Below, one piece after another: positions 61,548 through 64,000 of a stretch of 64,000 nucleotides of DNA; the first letter of the stretch is position 1, and each line of letters opens with the position of its first letter. The notes below the pieces were generated by a model that had not been told where the DNA came from, searched no databases, and saw nothing but the letters and a program-made list of their open reading frames with translations. The stretch comes from Bog-473 sp963783245 (lineage in GTDB: Bacteria; Actinomycetota; Acidimicrobiia; Acidimicrobiales; RAAP-2): NCBI GenBank assembly GCA_963783245.1, contig CAWAMS010000002.1, positions 558,001 through 622,000 of the forward strand. The letters run 5' to 3'. The position numbers and the translations under genes are program-made.

Positions 61548-62291
61548 TTGAATCGAGTGGCGGTGGTGACCGGAGGTGGCTCAGGGCTGGGGCAGTCCAT
61601 CTGTCAGCACCTCGCCAGGGAGGGCCGACGGGTGGTCGTCATCGACCTGGACCCCAGGGCGGCCGAGACGACGGTCGCCGGCCTCCGCTCCGAGGGCGCC
61701 GAAGCGCTCGCCTTCGGGGCCGATGTCGCAGACAGAGCGAGAGTCGACGGCGTATTCCACGAGGTGCGATTGGCCTTTGGGCCAATCGAGATCCTTGTCA
61801 CAAGCGCGGCGATTTCCGGTTTTGTGCCCTTCGAGGACATCACGGCCGATCAATGGAGCAAGACCATGGCCGTCAATCTGACGGGAACGTTTAACTGCCT
61901 TCAGTCTGCGATCCCCGACATGGTGGCGGCGAGCTGGGGTCGCATTGTCACCATCTCATCGGCAGCGGGACAAACTGGTTCACCGCGGCAGGCCCACTAT
62001 TCGTCCTCGAAAGGCGGGGTGATTGCTCTCACCAAGACCGTGGCCCTCGAGTATGCCTCGAGGGGGATCACCGTGAATACGATTCCGCCATTCACCGCGG
62101 ACACGCCGATGTTGCGAGGCGCACAAGCATCGCGGTTTCTACCCAAGACCGAGGCCCTCGAGCGGATGATCCCCGCCGGTCGCTTGGGGACGGGGAATGA
62201 CATCGCCTCGCTCTGCGCATACCTGTGCTCGGACGCAGCGAGTTACATCACCGGACAGGTCATCGCAGCCAACGGTGGGGCGGTCACGTGA
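61548..62291 (+). CDS. SDR family oxidoreductase
   Basis: 247 residues, TTG start with GGAGG 7 nt upstream. NAD site TGGGSGLGQSICQHLA, VVIDLDPRAA, the TSAAIS form of the NAG motif, the catalytic Ser in VTISSAAGQTG and Tyr-x3-Lys in HYSSSKGG, cofactor specificity Asp after VVVI (NAD-type). The last strand ITGQVIAANGGAVT is normal. It should oxidise or reduce an alcohol made by the P450 or dioxygenases. GTGA overlap with the next SDR. Confidence 0.92.
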   Translation: MNRVAVVTGGGSGLGQSICQHLAREGRRVVVIDLDPRAAETTVAGLRSEGAEALAFGADVADRARVDGVFHEVRLAFGPIEILVTSAAISGFVPFEDITADQWSKTMAVNLTGTFNCLQSAIPDMVAASWGRIVTISSAAGQTGSPRQAHYSSSKGGVIALTKTVALEYASRGITVNTIPPFTADTPMLRGAQASRFLPKTEALERMIPAGRLGTGNDIASLCAYLCSDAASYITGQVIAANGGAVT

Positions 62292-63058
62292 GCGATCGAT
62301 TCTCTCTGGTCGGCAGGGTGGCCATCATCACCGGGGGCGGCACGGGAATCGGTCGAGGCACGGCAATGGTCCTGGCTCAACACGGGGCTGACGTGGTCCT
62401 CGCCGCTCGGCGGCCAGAACCACTGGCCGATTCCGCTAAAGAGATCCGGTCACTTGGTCGGCGTGCCTTGAATATCCCCATTGACGTCACGATCCCCGAA
62501 GAGTGTCAGCGTCTGGTCGACGCCACAATGGATGAGTTCGGTCGGGTGGACATCTTGGTGAATAGTGCAGGAGGCGCCGAGACCAAGTCGCTCTCGAAGT
62601 GGTCCGAGAGCGAGTGGCACCAGGTGGTCGCCCTCAACCTCGGGAGTGTGTGGTTCTTGTCCCGGGCCGCCTCTGTGCCCATGCTCAAGCAGGGTAAGGG
62701 CGCAATTGTGAACATCTCGTCGGGCGCCAGCCTCCTGGCCATGCCGCAGGCCGCCCCCTACGGAGCGGCCAAAGCCGGGGTGAACAACCTGACGGGCTCA
62801 ATGGCCGCAGCTTGGACACGAAGGGGGGTTCGAGTCAACGCCATCGCCGCCGGGGCGGTGAGGGCTGCCACCCTTCTCGACGAAGCCGAGCGGTACGGGC
62901 TCGATCCCGAGACATTCGGCATGACCAATGCCTCAGGTCGACTCGGTGAACCCGAGGAAATTGGATACGCGGTCCTCTACTTTGTCTCGGACGCATCGAG
63001 CTTCTGTTCGGGTCAGACCCTTTACATCCACGGCGGGCCGGGTCCAGCCGGTGTCTGA
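62288..63058 (+). CDS. SDR family oxidoreductase
   Basis: 256 residues from GTG 62288, overlapping the previous stop by four bases. AIITGGGTGIGRGTAMVLAQHGADVVLAARRPEP has an Arg-rich cofactor end (NADP-type), NSAGGAETK carries the NAG position, IVNISSGASLLA the Ser and YGAAKAGVNNLTGSMA the Tyr-x3-Lys. CSGQTLYIHGGPGP ends the fold. A partner for the first SDR, perhaps for the second step of the same conversion. Confidence 0.92.
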   Translation: MSDRFSLVGRVAIITGGGTGIGRGTAMVLAQHGADVVLAARRPEPLADSAKEIRSLGRRALNIPIDVTIPEECQRLVDATMDEFGRVDILVNSAGGAETKSLSKWSESEWHQVVALNLGSVWFLSRAASVPMLKQGKGAIVNISSGASLLAMPQAAPYGAAKAGVNNLTGSMAAAWTRRGVRVNAIAAGAVRAATLLDEAERYGLDPETFGMTNASGRLGEPEEIGYAVLYFVSDASSFCSGQTLYIHGGPGPAGV

Positions 63059-63171
63059 GACTGCCTGCCGTCAGGATGTCGTCCGCCAAAGCGGATTGCA
63101 ACGGCGCCCGGCTGAATCCCGGGTGGCTCCGCTGACGGATAGATCAAGCGACGAAGGCATCGACCGCCACC

Positions 63172-63315
63172 TCAGCATCTGTCGCGCTTCATCCACCGAC
63201 GCAGGCACGAGGTGGCGATGCCGAGATCGGCGGCCACCTTGGCGACGGACTGGTCACGGGTCCGGGCCAGCTCGATCGCCCGCTGGCGGAACTCGTCTGG
63301 ATAGCGCACTGGCAT
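63172..63315 (-). pseudogene. IS3-type transposase OrfA N-terminal fragment
   Basis: From ATG 63315 the frame reads MPVRYPDEFRQRAIELARTR and DQSVAKVAADLGIATSCLRRWMKRD, the HTH_Tnp_1 domain of IS3/IS911 OrfA, then stops early at 63172. No OrfB is visible. It is fused in frame to the amidohydrolase fragment, so the insertion sequence is a remnant. Confidence 0.75.
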
Positions 63316-63552
63316 AGGGACATCCTTCCAAGCGACGCCTATCGGCGCCTCACGTTCGGCGTCCGCAAGGCGGGGGAAGCTCAAGGATGTGATGTTGTGG
63401 CCTCGTCTGAGGTCCCTTTCGAACGCAGAGCGATCGTAAGGAGTCCAGTAGTCAGACGGCCACAGGTGGTGATGGGCATCGACGATCGGTAGCTCCGGTT
63501 CGATCGCCTCTTCGGCAACTGCCGGCTCGAATCCGCATTCAGCGAGATTCAC
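63316..63552 (-). pseudogene. truncated amidohydrolase N-terminal fragment
   Basis: From ATG 63552: LPIVDAHHHLWPSDYWTPYDRSAFERDLRRGHNITS is the metal-binding start of an amidohydrolase-2/TIM-barrel hydrolase (HHH). It ends after about 79 residues at the transposase fragment; the rest of the barrel is missing. Probably cut by the insertion sequence and a later deletion. Confidence 0.7.
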
Positions 63553-63902
63553 GACCGACGTTCATTCTGCAAGTAGTGCCGCATGAAACACCATCCCTGT
63601 GACAAATCGCTGGTTGCACCCGAGGCGAGGAAAAAGGGATCACAGGACGCGATCCTGCCACGGGAGCGAGCAAGGCGTGCGAGGAACGGCCATTTTCGAG
63701 GCTCTGAGCGCCCGCGGGGACGTCCGTCCCATTCTTCGTATGTACGAACCTGGGAAAGCTAGATTCTCGACGGTACCTACGAAATTCCGCCGATCATGCG
63801 CCTCCACGGGTAGCGACCCACGGCGAAGCGCCGCACCTCTTGGAGGCCGAGGCAACGGATGGTGGAGGTCAGTCTCAAGGCAGTGTTGACATGCTGGTTC
63901 GA
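63553..63902. other. 350-bp stretch without a gene
   Basis: No family-like reading in any frame; a relic region next to the insertion-sequence fragment. Confidence 0.45.
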
Positions 63903-64000
63903 TCAGTCGGGCAATCGTGCCTTCGATGAGACGATCGCTGCCACGGTTTTACGACCTAGACCTGACACATCTGCTAGCTGGCGGATCGAGGCGCCAGCAT
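63903..64000 (-). CDS. partial helix-turn-helix protein, cut by the window edge
   Basis: Only the C-terminal ~32 residues are visible: AGASIRQLADVSGLGRKTVAAIVSSKARLPD, then a stop at 63903. IRQLADVSGLGRKTVAAIV looks like an HTH (helix-turn-helix) segment, as in DNA-binding or recombination proteins. The rest lies outside the window. Confidence 0.4.
   Translation of the reverse strand, partial: AGASIRQLADVSGLGRKTVAAIVSSKARLPD

Noticed and set aside
63599..63889. 96-residue plus-strand open frame at the right edge
   Set aside because: No family resemblance and an Arg/Ser-rich random look; treated as a non-coding relic.

Overview
The window is high-GC bacterial DNA from an actinomycete. An Acidimicrobiia-like organism is my best guess. 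The grounds are: several LLM-class F420-type oxidoreductases, a mycofactocin-coupled SDR, a Ddn/DUF385-like reductase, an MhuD-like haem oxygenase, a WS/DGAT wax-ester synthase, a TIGR03086 (mycothiol-type) protein, frequent GTG starts with GTGA/ATGA overlaps, and a SpoIID protein with GYWLVASDGGIF-type repeats, which I associate with Acidimicrobiia. No rRNA, phage module, CRISPR array or replication origin is visible.

Layout. 0.1-5.2 kb: a stand-alone KOW-domain gene, an acetyltransferase, a glycosyltransferase broken by an in-frame TGA, a trpF remnant, an mhuD-like gene and a P450 with two frameshifts. 5.7-10.3 kb: a LON-domain protein, a mycofactocin SDR, and a CmcJ/AsaB-like oxidoreductase plus D-aminoacylase-family amidohydrolase behind a perfect palindromic operator. 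10.3-24.3 kb: mixed single genes (secreted beta-propeller, MerR/GyrI regulator with SnoaL partner, acyl-CoA thioesterase, DUF899, HAD, methyltransferases, P-loop kinase, two small barrel proteins, Ddn-like reductase, orphan FtsX/MacB-type permease, KH-domain protein). 24.3-31.2 kb: a TetR regulator diverging from three amidohydrolases (a duplicated amidohydrolase-2 pair around an amidohydrolase-3), faced by an alpha/beta hydrolase and an F420-type oxidoreductase, probably one degradative unit. 31.2-52.5 kb: a more GC-rich, core-like block with glycerate kinase, tRNA-Leu, clpP, a Wzm/Wzt glycan exporter with repeated [methyltransferase-like + GT4] modules, a SpoIID/repeat cell-wall protein, HAD, enoyl-CoA hydratase, 1-Cys peroxiredoxin, acyl-CoA ligase, orn, dut, WS/DGAT and tRNA-Gly. 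52.6-63.1 kb: an oxidative cluster (two LLM oxidoreductases, PhyH- and TauD-type dioxygenases, SnoaL protein, P450, two SDRs, two TetR regulators, one orphan solute-binding protein) with strong palindromic operators, ending in amidohydrolase and transposase fragments.

How the genes work together. The glycan block looks like ABC-transporter-dependent export of a capped polysaccharide: Wzt carries the C-terminal extension used for glycan recognition, and WbdD-like methyltransferase-fold proteins alternate with GT4 transferases. The two flanking regions look like catabolic islands for unidentified organic substrates; binding, oxygenation, F420 or mycofactocin redox and hydrolysis genes are grouped under local TetR control. 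At least nine genes carry indels or a nonsense codon while both halves still read as good family members. I therefore suspect residual sequencing error for many of them, with real decay at the trpF and amidohydrolase/IS remnants.
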